A stretch of 59,266 nt of DNA from Natrialba hulunbeirensis JCM 10989 (GTDB lineage Archaea > Halobacteriota > Halobacteria > Halobacteriales > Natrialbaceae), in the NCBI RefSeq assembly GCF_000337575.1, contig NZ_AOIM01000041.1, positions 461 to 59,726 of the forward strand, written 5' to 3'. Both the position numbers and the translations under genes were made by a program. Within the stretch, counting starts at the first letter, position 1. Each line of letters begins with the position of its first letter. The notes under the pieces are model-generated. The model searched no databases, had not been told where the DNA came from, and was given only the letters and a program-made list of their open reading frames with translations. Below are positions 7,488 through 16,654 of this stretch, piece by piece.

Positions 7488-9815
7488 TCAGCGCTGTGTG
7501 TTTGCCCCACCGACATCGCTGACATCACCGTTCTCATCGACACCCGTCGCAGCGTTCCCTCCCGCAAAGAACTCCGAGAGAACCGTCTTGAGCGCCTTCC
7601 GGAGATGCTGGTGCATCGTTGGTGGTGTCACCCCCAGCGCTTCGGCGATATCTTCGCCCGTACTCGAGCGTGGCCACTCGAAGAAGCCGCCGAAGTACGC
7701 CAGACGGAGGGTCGTCAACTGCCGATCCGTGAGTTCTCCCAGAATCCGGTTTCGGCGCTCGACGGCGGTATGCACCGGCCGGTCGACCTCGCGGCGAGCG
7801 GTTAGTTCCGTATTTTCGTAGACGACCGAGAGCGCCTCTGCAACGTCCCGGACATCACCGTGCTGTGGCACCTCGACGACACAGGTCCCGACGCCGTCCT
7901 CGACGCGGACGTCCCTGATCGTCGCACCGTGATTCGCGAGTGTCCGCACACCCGATTTGGTCAGGCGCATCTCGATCGTACAGTGGTCGTGTCCGTCGTG
8001 GATGAGCCGACACGACTCCACCGACTCGTGGGCCTCGGCTTCGTCCATCACCGTCTCGCCGTCGAGCCCATCGATGCGGACGTACTGGATCGGCTGCCCG
8101 TCCGAGGTCGTCCCCGACCACTCGAGTACACAGGTGCAGTCGTAGGTCGACGACAGATCGAACGAGAAGGTTTCGCCGCCATCGATCTGGAACTCGAGTT
8201 CGACGACGGTGTCGGCGAACAGGAGCTGGCGGTTCTTGACGGCCATGATCGAGAACCCCATCGTTTCGCCGAGCAGTCTGAACTCTTCCTGTTCGGTGTC
8301 AGAGAACGCTTCGGCACGGCTGGCGAGGACGGTCAGGACGCCGTAGGTCGTCTGTTCGTGGACGATCGGGACCGTTATCGCAGCGCGGACGTTGTCGGCG
8401 TGGGCGGCGTCCTGTAGCGGCTCAGGGAGTGGTTCGGTTTTGAGAATATGGTTGGCGGAGGTGATTTCACCGGTGATGCCTGTGTGTTCGGTTGGCCGTC
8501 GTGGGCGGTCTGTGCTGTCGCTGTCGCTGTCACTGTCGCTGTCACTATCGATGGCGATGTGGCTGTCGCTGTCAGAATCGGCGCTTGCTCCCTCATACAC
8601 CATCGCCGGCGGCAGCGTACCTTCATCGTCCTCCAGCTTGCGGATCTCGTCAAGGTAGGTCGTCGCCTCGCCCGCTCCTGTGCGGTAGTTGAACTCACCG
8701 GCTCCCGTCCGCTCGGCGATCCAGCAGCCACAGTACAGCTCCGAGTCGACGAGTTCGGCACAGACTTCCCGTTCGATCGCGTCGCGCGTTGGTGCGTCGA
8801 CCAGCGTCTCGATCACCTGGCGGACGACCGCATTGATCCGGTTGAGCGTCTCGAGTTGGGACTGGCGCGCCCGGAGTTTGGCTTCGCGCTGTGCTCGCTC
8901 CGTGATGTCCCGGGCGAGCCAGATCACCGCCCGTTTCCCGTTGATTCGCTCGTCGATCGGCACGACGCGTGCCTCAAAGAGGCGTTCCCCGTCAGTCGTC
9001 TCAGCAGCGTACTCGACTGTCTGAACGGCTTCGGTCTCGATGGCGTGGTTCAGACACTCAGAAAGCGATGCCGCAGTCTCCTCGGGGAAGACGTCGTCCA
9101 GCGAGGTGCCAATGAGGTCTGTCGCCGCCGAGGTGTACAGCTCCGCAGAGACTGGCCGAAGCTTCGCTTCCAGGTAGACCCCGTCCTCGTCGATCACGAA
9201 CGCCTCGTCGGGGAGTTCGTTGGCGATGATTCTGTGGTACTCGTCGTTGGGTGTCGAGAGGGCTGGTTTGGCAACCGTCTCGAGTACCCGGTCGAGCACA
9301 TCGTCATCGGCCGGGACGTACTGCTCGACATCTTGGCGAAGCGCCGTCGCCGCGAGTTCCTCGCTCCCCTCCTGTGGCGCAACAACACACGGTGCGGTCT
9401 CGAGTGCGGAATGCTGATGGCCGTTGACCCAGCCGATGGCCGTCTCGAGTGCAGTCGGTTCGTCGACATCGATGACGACGGCGTCAACGACGTCTGGCAG
9501 ATCGTTTGCCGCGCCGCCGTCGGTGCGCTCGAGATCCGTGAGCGTCCGTTCGACGAGTGTCAGGTGATCGTGCTCGATTTCGATCGGAGTGGTGGCGTCG
9601 GGGTTGGAACTGGTGTCTGTGGTTGAGTTGGCCTCGGTGCTGGTGGCTGAGTCTGATGCAGTGTCAGATACAGTATCAGATGTAGTGCCAGACGCAGTGT
9701 CAGTGTCAGTGTCGGAATCGACGGGCGCTTCCGAAAGCGCGACAGACAGCCGGTGCTGTTTGTCCGCCGACTCCGTGATACAGATGAGTGCGTATCGCTG
9801 CTTCGATCCGTCCAT
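7488..9815 (-). CDS. Bacterio-opsin-activator (Bat)-family sensor/transcription regulator
   Basis: 775 residues. An N-terminal ligand/receiver-like segment is interrupted by a Ser/Asp/Thr low-complexity run (about 30-75). A PAS domain follows (about 200-310), then a short coiled linker (QREAKLRARQSQLETLNRINAV), a GAF domain (about 335-525), the Bat-type GAF/HTH-associated domain (about 530-690) and a C-terminal HTH-10 helix-turn-helix (about 700-755; LTDRQLTTLRLAYFGGFFEWPR and GEDIAEALGVTPPTMHQHL). Such proteins sense light, oxygen or redox and activate transcription. The GAF domain is split by an (SD)n tract encoded near 8514-8580. It stands alone, so its targets cannot be inferred from context. 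Identification is firm; the signal sensed is unknown. Confidence 0.9.
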   Translation of the reverse strand: MDGSKQRYALICITESADKQHRLSVALSEAPVDSDTDTDTASGTTSDTVSDTASDSATSTEANSTTDTSSNPDATTPIEIEHDHLTLVERTLTDLERTDGGAANDLPDVVDAVVIDVDEPTALETAIGWVNGHQHSALETAPCVVAPQEGSEELAATALRQDVEQYVPADDDVLDRVLETVAKPALSTPNDEYHRIIANELPDEAFVIDEDGVYLEAKLRPVSAELYTSAATDLIGTSLDDVFPEETAASLSECLNHAIETEAVQTVEYAAETTDGERLFEARVVPIDERINGKRAVIWLARDITERAQREAKLRARQSQLETLNRINAVVRQVIETLVDAPTRDAIEREVCAELVDSELYCGCWIAERTGAGEFNYRTGAGEATTYLDEIRKLEDDEGTLPPAMVYEGASADSDSDSHIAIDSDSDSDSDSDSTDRPRRPTEHTGITGEITSANHILKTEPLPEPLQDAAHADNVRAAITVPIVHEQTTYGVLTVLASRAEAFSDTEQEEFRLLGETMGFSIMAVKNRQLLFADTVVELEFQIDGGETFSFDLSSTYDCTCVLEWSGTTSDGQPIQYVRIDGLDGETVMDEAEAHESVESCRLIHDGHDHCTIEMRLTKSGVRTLANHGATIRDVRVEDGVGTCVVEVPQHGDVRDVAEALSVVYENTELTARREVDRPVHTAVERRNRILGELTDRQLTTLRLAYFGGFFEWPRSSTGEDIAEALGVTPPTMHQHLRKALKTVLSEFFAGGNAATGVDENGDVSDVGGANTQR

Positions 9816-10153
9816 CTCACTCCGATTTTCACTCTCGACGCGACTGTCACTCCGTACCCGATACCACCGCCGCCACGTCGTTCTTTCTACCTAACGCTGC
9901 GATATGCAATAAAACGTGGGGGTCAGCGCTACGCTCGGCGCGTCTCCGCCAGTCCGAGAGAACGGAGCGTCTGCCGCGAGAGACTCTACCACCCGTGACA
10001 GGCTTCCGGACGGGTAGTCAGACGGAACGGGAGACGGATACTCGGTCCGGGGTCCGTCTCTGTCCACCCTCGACTCCGTACCGTCTCCGTTGTGGTAGCT
10101 GTTTCAGACTCCCCAGTGTGAGTTGGTGGCGCTTGGGCCACACGTACCGCGTC
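9816..10153. other. Intergenic region with one inverted repeat
   Basis: Lies upstream of the leftward Bat-type gene and downstream of the leftward MTH865 gene. An 8-bp inverted repeat GAGACGGA (10031-10038) / TCCGTCTC (10053-10060) with a 14-nt loop could terminate the MTH865 transcript. No coding sequence is supported; the frames that cross it have shadow composition. Confidence 0.4.
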
Positions 10154-10405
10154 TTACAGTTCGCCCTGGTCTTTGAGGTCGTCGATGATGTCGTCGACGA
10201 ACGTCTCCGCGTCGTCGTACGGGAAGTCCCCGCCAGACGTCTTCGTGTTCAACTCCATCGCGGTCATCGAGAAGTCGCCCGACTCGAACTTCGTTCCCGG
10301 GCCGTTCGGGAGCGCGGGGACGAGGTCCATTGGACTCGAGATGGGGTAGTCAGCACCTTCGAACGCGTCGATCATCTGCTCACGGATTTCGTCTTCGTTT
10401 GCCAT
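10154..10405 (-). CDS. MTH865-family protein
   Basis: An 83-residue acidic protein from ATG 10405 (MANEDEIREQMIDAFEG). It carries the family pattern: an N-terminal helix, then ADYPISSPMDLVPALPNG, a FESGDFSMTAMEL segment and a final FPYDDAETFVDDIIDDL helix. MTH865-like proteins are small and conserved in archaea and some bacteria, and their role is unknown. The start is chosen because a TATA box lies about 28 nt upstream and the family begins there. The longer frame from 10522 would include the promoter. Divergent from the RHH gene. Confidence 0.82.
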   Translation of the reverse strand: MANEDEIREQMIDAFEGADYPISSPMDLVPALPNGPGTKFESGDFSMTAMELNTKTSGGDFPYDDAETFVDDIIDDLKDQGEL

Positions 10406-10426
10406 TGCGTCTCCCTGTTGCGTCCG

Positions 10427-10440
10427 ATAAATAATAAATT
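10427..10440 (-). promoter_or_regulatory. TATA box of the MTH865 gene
   Basis: The minus strand reads AATTTATTATTTAT, an AT island in high-GC sequence, centred about 29 nt before ATG 10405. That is the spacing expected for a leaderless or near-leaderless haloarchaeal transcript. Confidence 0.65.
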
Positions 10441-10574
10441 TGTAGGTAGTTGCGTTCAGCCCCTCGAGACTGAGATTGCCGTTCGCTGTCGACTCTTGGA
10501 CTCTCGTTAGAGCGATAGACATTCTCTTTCACTCTGAACCAGGGGTCATCACCGTCCGGTCGAGAAACACGTTC

Positions 10575-10590
10575 CCGAAACAGTAATTAT
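10575..10590 (+). promoter_or_regulatory. BRE/TATA of the ribbon-helix-helix gene
   Basis: The plus strand reads CGAAACAGTAATTAT, a BRE-like CGAAA followed by an AT-rich TATA element about 28 nt before ATG 10614. This supports that start over the upstream in-frame ATG at 10599. Confidence 0.6.
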
Positions 10591-10613
10591 GCCTCAGCGT
10601 GCACGTTGCGGAC

Positions 10614-11009
10614 ATGGCGAAAGATACCGTCAGGTACCCGGACGAGGTCGTCGAAGAGATCGACGAACTCGTCGACGACGGTATGTTCGAGAGCAAATCC
10701 GAGTTCTATCGGTTCTCCGCGGAGTACGTCCTCACGCTGGTCGACCCCGACCACGACGTCAAGACGTTCAACTTCGACGAGATCAAATCCGAACTCGACA
10801 TCAGCGATGCTGACCACGCGAAGGCCCTCGGCACGGACGGCGGCACGTTCTTCTTGGACGCTGTGATTACCGTCCGAAAACAGGGACTGCGTGGCAACTA
10901 CGAGGCCGCAGAGCGCTTCATCGATACACACTACGATCCAACCGATCAGGAGTGCATTATCCTCGAGGAACTGCTCGGAACGTACCGAGACGGGGCGAAT
11001 AGCGCGTAA
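10614..11009 (+). CDS. Ribbon-helix-helix (CopG-like) DNA-binding protein with C-terminal extension
   Basis: 131 residues from ATG 10614. Residues 3-45 (DTVRYPDEVVEEIDELVDDG, then FESKSEFYRFSAEYVL) form a ribbon-helix-helix: a beta strand, helix A, a turn with the SKSEF motif and helix B. The remaining 85 residues are an acidic, mostly helical domain (DEIKSELDISDADHAKAL and LEELLGTY) that may bind a ligand or partner. The architecture resembles long RHH regulators of haloarchaea such as those paired with CdrS, but it is not next to ftsZ, so that link is not claimed. Monocistronic; divergent from the MTH865 gene. Confidence 0.8.
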   Translation: MAKDTVRYPDEVVEEIDELVDDGMFESKSEFYRFSAEYVLTLVDPDHDVKTFNFDEIKSELDISDADHAKALGTDGGTFFLDAVITVRKQGLRGNYEAAERFIDTHYDPTDQECIILEELLGTYRDGANSA

Positions 11010-11038
11010 CCGCTCCCTCAATTCTCGGCTCCGGTCCG

Positions 11039-12679
11039 CTAGCTCGTCGCACCAGCGGCCAGCCGTTCGACTCCTTCCGCATCGACGTTCTCCCGTAGCA
11101 ACGACGCCGCTCGGTCGAACGGCGTCTGTCCATCCCGTTCATCAGCACGGTCTGTCTGTGACCCTGTCTTGCTCACCGGCGGCCACTCGAGTCCCGCCTG
11201 ACTCGCAACGGCCCCGAGAAACGCCGTCCGCACCCCCTCGTTGTCGAACAGCCCGTGGAGGTACGTCCCGAGCACCAGTCCGCGCGCCGCGCTCGACTCG
11301 CCGAGCGGTCTGGCGACGGACTCGTGCTCGAGTACGCGCGTCCGCCCGGCGTGAATCTCGTAGCCCGACGCGGTGCCGTCCGCGCCGTCGAGCAGGGGAC
11401 TCGCCGCGCCGTCGACGGGGACTGTCGTCTGTTCGAGTTGTTTCGTCTCGTCGAAGCGGGTTTCGACGGGGAGGAGGCCGAGTCCTGGGATGGTGTCGCG
11501 CTGGCTGGTCCCCTCCAGTGCGGCGTTCGTCAGCCGCTCGCCGAGCAGCTGGTAGCCGCCACAGATGCCGACGATGGGGCCGTTGAACGAACGCAGCGCG
11601 TCGGAGAGGCCGGCGGCGTGGAGCGCACGACAGTCGTCGACGGTGTTTTTGGTGCCGGGGATGACGATGGCGTCGGCATCGACGTCGTGATCGGCGTTGA
11701 CGTCGGTGTTCGCGTCCGCAGCGTCGACCGGCAGGTAGACCACCGAAACACCTGGTTCCGCGGCGAGCGCCTCGAGATCGGTCGCGTTCGAAATCCGCGG
11801 AAGTCGTGGTACCGCAATTCGGAGGCGCTGCTCGTCGGGGACACCGTCGTCGTCGCCGCGCACCCCCCGTGAATCCACACCCGGGAGGCCAACGCTGTCC
11901 TCCTCGGGTAATCCTGGATCATCGTACGGCAGCACACCCAGAATCGGAACGCCGGTTCGGGATTCGATCTCAGTGATACCGGGCTCGAGTAGCGTCGGGT
12001 CACCACGGAACTTCGTGATGAGTGCGCCGCTGACGCGCTCGCGGATGTCGTCGGGCAGGAGTTCGATCGTGCCGTAGAGGCTGGCGAACGCGCCCCCGCG
12101 TTCGATGTCGACGAGCAGGATGATCTCAGCGTCGGCAAAGCGGGCCGTTTCGACGTTCGCGAGGTCCCGATCGTGGAGGTTGATTTCGGCGATACTGCCC
12201 GCACCTTCGGCGACGATCACGTCGTGGTCGGCGGCCAGCCGGCGGTAGGACTGCTCGGCGGCGGCGCGGGCGTCGTCCCAGTAGTCTTCGTAGTAGCTGC
12301 CTGCGGGGACGTGCTCGCGGGCCTCGCCCTGGATGACGAGTTGACTCTCGCCGTCGCCACGCGGTTTCAGCAGGACGGGGTTGAGATCCGTCGTCGGCGT
12401 GAGCCGGGCCGCGCGGGCCTGGGTGAACTGGGAGACGCCGATCTCGCCCCACCGGTCGGTCGGCTTCGTTGCTGCATCGTCGCCAGTCGGAGGCGACTGC
12501 TGACTGTGGCTGTCCACGTCCTGCGCGCGAACGACGACCCGGGCGTTGTTGCTCATATTCTGCGCCTTGAACGGCGCGACGGAGACGCCGCGATCCGCGA
12601 GCAGGCGACAGAGGCCCGCGACGACGGTCGATTTGCCGACGTGGCTGGCAGTTCCGGCGACGAGAAGCGTCCGCGTCAT
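11039..12679 (-). CDS. cbiP: Adenosylcobyric acid synthase (CbiP/CobQ)
   Basis: Amidates four side chains of adenosylcobyrinate a,c-diamide using glutamine and ATP during cobalamin synthesis. The N-terminus has the dethiobiotin-synthetase-like ATPase loop [10 protein letters not shown] (9-18) and [12 protein letters not shown]. The C-terminal class-I glutaminase-type domain has the CGGYQ nucleophile region (near residue 370) and the late HGLFDN motif. At 546 residues it is longer than usual; acidic inserts near residues 60 and 250-275 account for this. The corrinoid adenosyltransferase gene at 16655 supplies the preceding adenosylation step. An ABC transporter lies between them. Confidence 0.93.
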   Translation of the reverse strand: MTRTLLVAGTASHVGKSTVVAGLCRLLADRGVSVAPFKAQNMSNNARVVVRAQDVDSHSQQSPPTGDDAATKPTDRWGEIGVSQFTQARAARLTPTTDLNPVLLKPRGDGESQLVIQGEAREHVPAGSYYEDYWDDARAAAEQSYRRLAADHDVIVAEGAGSIAEINLHDRDLANVETARFADAEIILLVDIERGGAFASLYGTIELLPDDIRERVSGALITKFRGDPTLLEPGITEIESRTGVPILGVLPYDDPGLPEEDSVGLPGVDSRGVRGDDDGVPDEQRLRIAVPRLPRISNATDLEALAAEPGVSVVYLPVDAADANTDVNADHDVDADAIVIPGTKNTVDDCRALHAAGLSDALRSFNGPIVGICGGYQLLGERLTNAALEGTSQRDTIPGLGLLPVETRFDETKQLEQTTVPVDGAASPLLDGADGTASGYEIHAGRTRVLEHESVARPLGESSAARGLVLGTYLHGLFDNEGVRTAFLGAVASQAGLEWPPVSKTGSQTDRADERDGQTPFDRAASLLRENVDAEGVERLAAGATS

Positions 12680-12806
12680 TCACACCCACGTGTTCCGGCG
12701 TGGGCTATCGGCCTGTCGGTTCCGACTGGGCTGTCAGTGCCAGCTACTTGCTGCCGGCGTCGGCTGACCTACCTCCAAACTGGTCCGTTGACTCCCGCTG
12801 GTAGCG

Positions 12807-13058
12807 TTACTCGTCGTCGCTGTCGCTTTCCTCACCAGCACCGTCTTCCCCGCTGCTCCCGCGAACTTCGAGAGTCTCCTCGCTCCCGAACACGACCTTC
12901 TCCTCGGGATGTGGTTCGATGTGACTCAGAATCTCGTGAGGGACGTAGCCGATGTTGTACCCCTCCTCGTTGTGCAGGACGATTCCCTGGTCGTACTCGC
13001 GAAAGTCGTAGCAGTTAATCTCCTCGTACGCGTTGCCCGGTTTGTAGACGACTTTCAT
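12807..13058 (-). CDS. Conserved-looking small acidic protein, unknown function
   Basis: 83 residues starting MKVVYKPGNAYEEINCYDFREY. A compact N-terminal domain of about 60 residues with alternating beta-type pattern (GIVLHNEEGYNIGYVPHEIL) is followed by an acidic, disordered tail ending ESDSDDE. The composition is typical of a real haloarchaeal protein, and it starts with ATG close behind a plausible promoter region. It lies between cbiP and the ABC permease on the same strand but is separated from both by more than 120 nt. No family is recognised. Confidence 0.7.
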   Translation of the reverse strand: MKVVYKPGNAYEEINCYDFREYDQGIVLHNEEGYNIGYVPHEILSHIEPHPEEKVVFGSEETLEVRGSSGEDGAGEESDSDDE

Positions 13059-13209
13059 ATCTCACCCCACTCCGTCCGACCGGTTTTCCGCACTCCTTGC
13101 AGATGAAAGGTAGTTCCACCTGCCCGACCGGTTCTCGTGTTGATGGGACTCGCCGCCGACGAAGCGCTGAACGGCACACATGAGAGCTACTCGCCTCATC
13201 TGGTATCGC

Positions 13210-14778
13210 CTATTCGTGGCGATACTTCTCGTCCCACTTCGGCCCTGCACGACTCGAGAGCACTGCGCCAATCGCACCGAACCCGATCCCGATACCGGCA
13301 AGCGCGAGTGCAACTTCCGGCGTCGGCGGCACGACGACGAAGCCCGCAACCAGCGCCGGAACGAGTGCGACCGCGACACCAACAGTGAACTGCCCAAACC
13401 GGACCGAATCGAAGAGGAACTCGTTCGGGTCGAAGCCGGCGATATAGACCGTCAGTCCGTAGTAGTAGAGCCCGAAGCCGGCGAGCAACACTGCGCCGAC
13501 GAGCGCATCGGTGAGCGTCGCCTCAAACCAGAGTACTGCGGCGAGGTAGGGCACGGCCACCGCCGGCGCGCCGACGAGGACGAAGGCCGTCCGCTTGGCC
13601 CGGAACACGTCGGCGATCGTCACCGGATACGCGAGGTAGGACTCGAGTGCGTCGAACTGCGTCAGCCAGTTGTAGGTGGTAAACGCCGAGAGGCCGAGCA
13701 CGCCGCCGAAGAAGATGCCGGGCGCGGGCTCGATCCCCGTGATTTCGTGGACAACGCCGACGAGCGCGGCGACGAGCGCGAGCAGGATGCCAGCGGAGAC
13801 GAACGGTTTCCAGACGCCGCCGGCGGAGCGCGAGAGGTCGAGCAACGTCTTGACGACCAGCGGGTCGTTCACGCCGGTCGCGTCGGGGACGGTGTCGCCG
13901 AGTCTGCGAAGGCGCGCAAACTGGTCGGCCGCTGTCCGGGTCGGCTTGCCGTACGTCGGATCGTACACTGCGAGCGACGCGGCGGCGACGAGCGCGGTTG
14001 CGCCCGCAATTCCGACTCCTGCCGGGAGCGACGCGGACTGTGGAACGACTAGCGTCTGAGCCGCCGCGAGCGTCGCCGACGCGGAGCCGAGGACGCCGCT
14101 TGCGAGGGCGGCAACGGCGACGAGGGCCAGCAGCGACCACGTCGGAACGCCACGCGTTCGCAACGCGATCAGTGCGACCGTCACGGTCATCCCGGCGGCG
14201 AAGACGAGCGAGAGCGAGAGCCACAGCGTCGCGACGTCGACCGGCGTCGTCGCCGATACGCCGCCGAGGGGAATCGCCGCGGTCGCCATCGGCAGGACGA
14301 AGACGATGGCGTAGAACAACGCGTCCTTCACGAGGAAGATGCCGAGCAGCCGCCGCCGCGAGAGCGGGAGTGTCGCGGCCGTGCCGAGAACGAGCGAGAG
14401 GCCGCCGAAGACGTTCTCGAGCATGCTCGAGCCCGCGAAACCGGCGGTCCCGCTGTAGAGTCCGAAACCGAGCGCGAGGACGTGCAGGCCAAGCACGACC
14501 GTCGAGGCAGCGGTTCCCGTCTCCACGAGTGCAACCGTCGCACCGGCGGCGAGCACGGCGATCAACAGCGGGAAGGTAAGAAAGCGCTCGCCGCCGAACA
14601 GCTGGGTGTGTAGCCGCCACTCCTCGCGCAGCAGTGCGGCGAACAGCAGCCGGTTCGTCCCGTCGCCAGCGAGACTCGAACCGCCCCGTTGGCGGCCGGG
14701 TCCGCCTCGCTGGCCCGGCACACTCGAGGACTTCGAGGACTGCGTGGACCGTGACACCTCAGTACCGGCCCCGCTCAT
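13210..14778 (-). CDS. ABC transporter permease
   Basis: 522 residues. The first 40 are Ser/Gly/Arg-rich and cytoplasmic; after them come about twelve hydrophobic segments (for example FLTFPLLIAVLAAGATVALV). It has no ATPase domain, and its start overlaps the stop of the upstream ATPase gene by 4 nt (ATGA), so it is the membrane partner of that ATPase. The arrangement (ATPase, then one large permease duplicated in topology) resembles ABC-2-type exporters of haloarchaea. The substrate is unknown, and cobalamin transport should not be assumed from the neighbours. Confidence 0.82.
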   Translation of the reverse strand: MSGAGTEVSRSTQSSKSSSVPGQRGGPGRQRGGSSLAGDGTNRLLFAALLREEWRLHTQLFGGERFLTFPLLIAVLAAGATVALVETGTAASTVVLGLHVLALGFGLYSGTAGFAGSSMLENVFGGLSLVLGTAATLPLSRRRLLGIFLVKDALFYAIVFVLPMATAAIPLGGVSATTPVDVATLWLSLSLVFAAGMTVTVALIALRTRGVPTWSLLALVAVAALASGVLGSASATLAAAQTLVVPQSASLPAGVGIAGATALVAAASLAVYDPTYGKPTRTAADQFARLRRLGDTVPDATGVNDPLVVKTLLDLSRSAGGVWKPFVSAGILLALVAALVGVVHEITGIEPAPGIFFGGVLGLSAFTTYNWLTQFDALESYLAYPVTIADVFRAKRTAFVLVGAPAVAVPYLAAVLWFEATLTDALVGAVLLAGFGLYYYGLTVYIAGFDPNEFLFDSVRFGQFTVGVAVALVPALVAGFVVVPPTPEVALALAGIGIGFGAIGAVLSSRAGPKWDEKYRHE

Positions 14779-15533
14779 GTCTGGATCGCGTCCCGCTCAA
14801 GTGACGGGAGGTCACGCGCGTTTGCATCGTCGACGTGGTCGAGGAACGTCTCGAGAAGGTCGTCGCTCGTCTCGTCCGCAACCGAGCGTTCGGCGACGAT
14901 TTTGCCGTCGGCGACGATGCCGACGCGGGTGCAGATATCCGCCGCGACGTCGATGTTGTGCGTCGAAACGAAGACGGCGTTGTCCGCTGCGGCGTAGCTC
15001 GTGAGGAACTGCTTGACCTGCTCCTGGACGAGCGGGTCCAGATTCGCCAGCGGCTCGTCGATGAGCACCAGTTCCGGCTCGTGGAGGAACGCCTGGGCGA
15101 TCATCACCTTCTGTTGCTGGCCCCGCGAGAGGTCGGTGTGTAGCGTCTCGAGTTTGCTCTCGAAGCCGAGCCGTTCGGCCCAGCGGTCGATGCCGTCCGC
15201 GACGACCACCGCGTCGAGGTCGCGCACGTCGCCGACGAACTCGAGATACTCCCGTGGCGTGAGAAAGCTCGGCGGCGTCGCCTGTTCGGGGAGGATGCCG
15301 ACGCGCGTTCGCGTTTCGATCGGTGCTGTCGTCGGATCGGTTCCGAGCACGTCGATCGTGCCCTCATCGGGGACGATCTGACCGGTCAGCGAGCGGATCG
15401 TGGTCGTCTTCCCGGCACCGTTGGGGCCGAGAAAGCCGAACAGTTCTCCGCGCTCGACGTCGAACGACATGCCGTCGACAGCCCGAACGTCGCCGTACGA
15501 CTTGCGCAACTCGTCGACTCGAAGGACTCCCAT
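14775..15533 (-). CDS. ABC transporter ATP-binding protein
   Basis: 252 residues with a complete nucleotide-binding domain: Walker A GPNGAGKTTT (36-45), Q-loop near GILPEQATPP, signature LSRGQQQK (about 134), Walker B LVLIDEPLANLDP (about 155-167) and switch His in STHNIDVA. The degenerate signature LSRGQQ and the C-terminal extension are typical of ABC-2 exporter ATPases. It couples to the permease at 13210-14778 through an ATGA overlap. The two genes form a two-gene operon. Confidence 0.92.
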   Translation of the reverse strand: MGVLRVDELRKSYGDVRAVDGMSFDVERGELFGFLGPNGAGKTTTIRSLTGQIVPDEGTIDVLGTDPTTAPIETRTRVGILPEQATPPSFLTPREYLEFVGDVRDLDAVVVADGIDRWAERLGFESKLETLHTDLSRGQQQKVMIAQAFLHEPELVLIDEPLANLDPLVQEQVKQFLTSYAAADNAVFVSTHNIDVAADICTRVGIVADGKIVAERSVADETSDDLLETFLDHVDDANARDLPSLERDAIQT

Positions 15534-15666
15534 CAGTATCAGCTGACCGATCGTTCACAGTGACTGGTAATAACTGTGCTGGCACCAGTTTCTGTCATCC
15601 CGTTTTGGTTTTGTGCCATCCCTCCTAGACGGAGACATCCGAGTTTTGTACGCTGTAGGACATCCC

Positions 15667-15676
15667 GAAAATACTT
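15667..15676 (+). promoter_or_regulatory. BRE/TATA of the 15701 gene
   Basis: CGAAAATACT lies 25-34 nt before ATG 15701. This matches a haloarchaeal BRE plus TATA and predicts a leaderless transcript. Confidence 0.6.
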
Positions 15677-15700
15677 GGTAATGCATACTATTCGTCATGT

Positions 15701-16447
15701 ATGACTGTCCGTTGGTCCATCCTCCTCCTTCTCGGTATCAGTCTCGCGCTCGTCGGCGTCGGGCTGTCTGACAGCGCCTATGCCCCACCGTACGAGGACC
15801 CGAGCGAGTACCCACACTACATCGCACCCGAATCGACGGCAACGTTCGAAACGCACGTCGACGACGCCGACCGGGACGAACCGATTCCCGTCGACGAGTT
15901 CTCCCCACTGGCCCAGGAGTTCATCGAACGGACACTCGAGGAGGGGACCAACAGCGGGGCAACACAGGGGGAGGTTCCCTACTGGGAACCGAACGTCTGT
16001 ACGGATGTCGTGATCTACTGCGCCGACGGCTACGAAGCGCCTCCGTCGGCGTTCGAGTATCACGACACCGAAAATGGGACGGTTCTGGTCGAAGACGGCG
16101 ACGAGGCGTTCCTCTTGCTGACGTACGACGCGTCACAGGACTCCGGAACACCGTGGCACTTCGATGACTGGTTCGAGGGCTTCGTTCCAACGCTGACGCT
16201 GTTTCTTCCAGCGCTCGGTCTCGGCGCGTTCGCTGTGAGAACGCACCCCTCGACACGAACAACCGTCCGTGTCTCCGGGTTCGGAATCGGTCTCTTGCTG
16301 TTGGCTCTCGGGACGCCGTATTTCGTCATGGCCGGCGTGAGTCGGGCAGTCCTCATCCTCGTCGGGATCATCGGATCGGTTGGCTTCCTCCTATTCCTCG
16401 GACAGCTTGTCCGCCGCTCTGTCGACTCGAATCCAACCGATGGCTGA
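15701..16447 (+). CDS. Membrane-anchored protein of unknown function
   Basis: 248 residues. An N-terminal hydrophobic segment (about 6-22, signal or anchor) is followed by a soluble, probably external domain of about 140 residues with a cysteine pair NVCTDVVIYCADG, then three hydrophobic helices near residues 160-178, 190-210 and 213-232, ending with a charged tail. This topology is common among uncharacterised haloarchaeal surface proteins. The external cysteine pair could form a disulfide. It is monocistronic, with its own promoter. No family is recognised. Confidence 0.75.
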   Translation: MTVRWSILLLLGISLALVGVGLSDSAYAPPYEDPSEYPHYIAPESTATFETHVDDADRDEPIPVDEFSPLAQEFIERTLEEGTNSGATQGEVPYWEPNVCTDVVIYCADGYEAPPSAFEYHDTENGTVLVEDGDEAFLLLTYDASQDSGTPWHFDDWFEGFVPTLTLFLPALGLGAFAVRTHPSTRTTVRVSGFGIGLLLLALGTPYFVMAGVSRAVLILVGIIGSVGFLLFLGQLVRRSVDSNPTDG

Positions 16448-16654
16448 GGAGTACAGCGTACTACGTCGTCTCGCCAGCAGGAACGGGAAAAGCCACTTCG
16501 AGGTGTTCTCGTACAGTTTCCCCAGCGACACAGCGGAGTATACCGTTTTCGGACCCTCGCTATGTGACCCTGCCCCTGTTGCTACAAACTCTGGCCTCTC
16601 CGTCTCACAAACGAGATTCTGCCACAGTCGCACAAATCGACAGCGCTGATTCAG

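Noticed and set aside
9816-10153. Possible stable RNA gene
   Set aside because: One modest inverted repeat only; no tRNA, SRP or RNase P features seen.
16391-16633. Minus-strand 80-codon frame between convergent genes
   Set aside because: Overlaps the end of the 15701 gene and has no haloarchaeal-type acidity.
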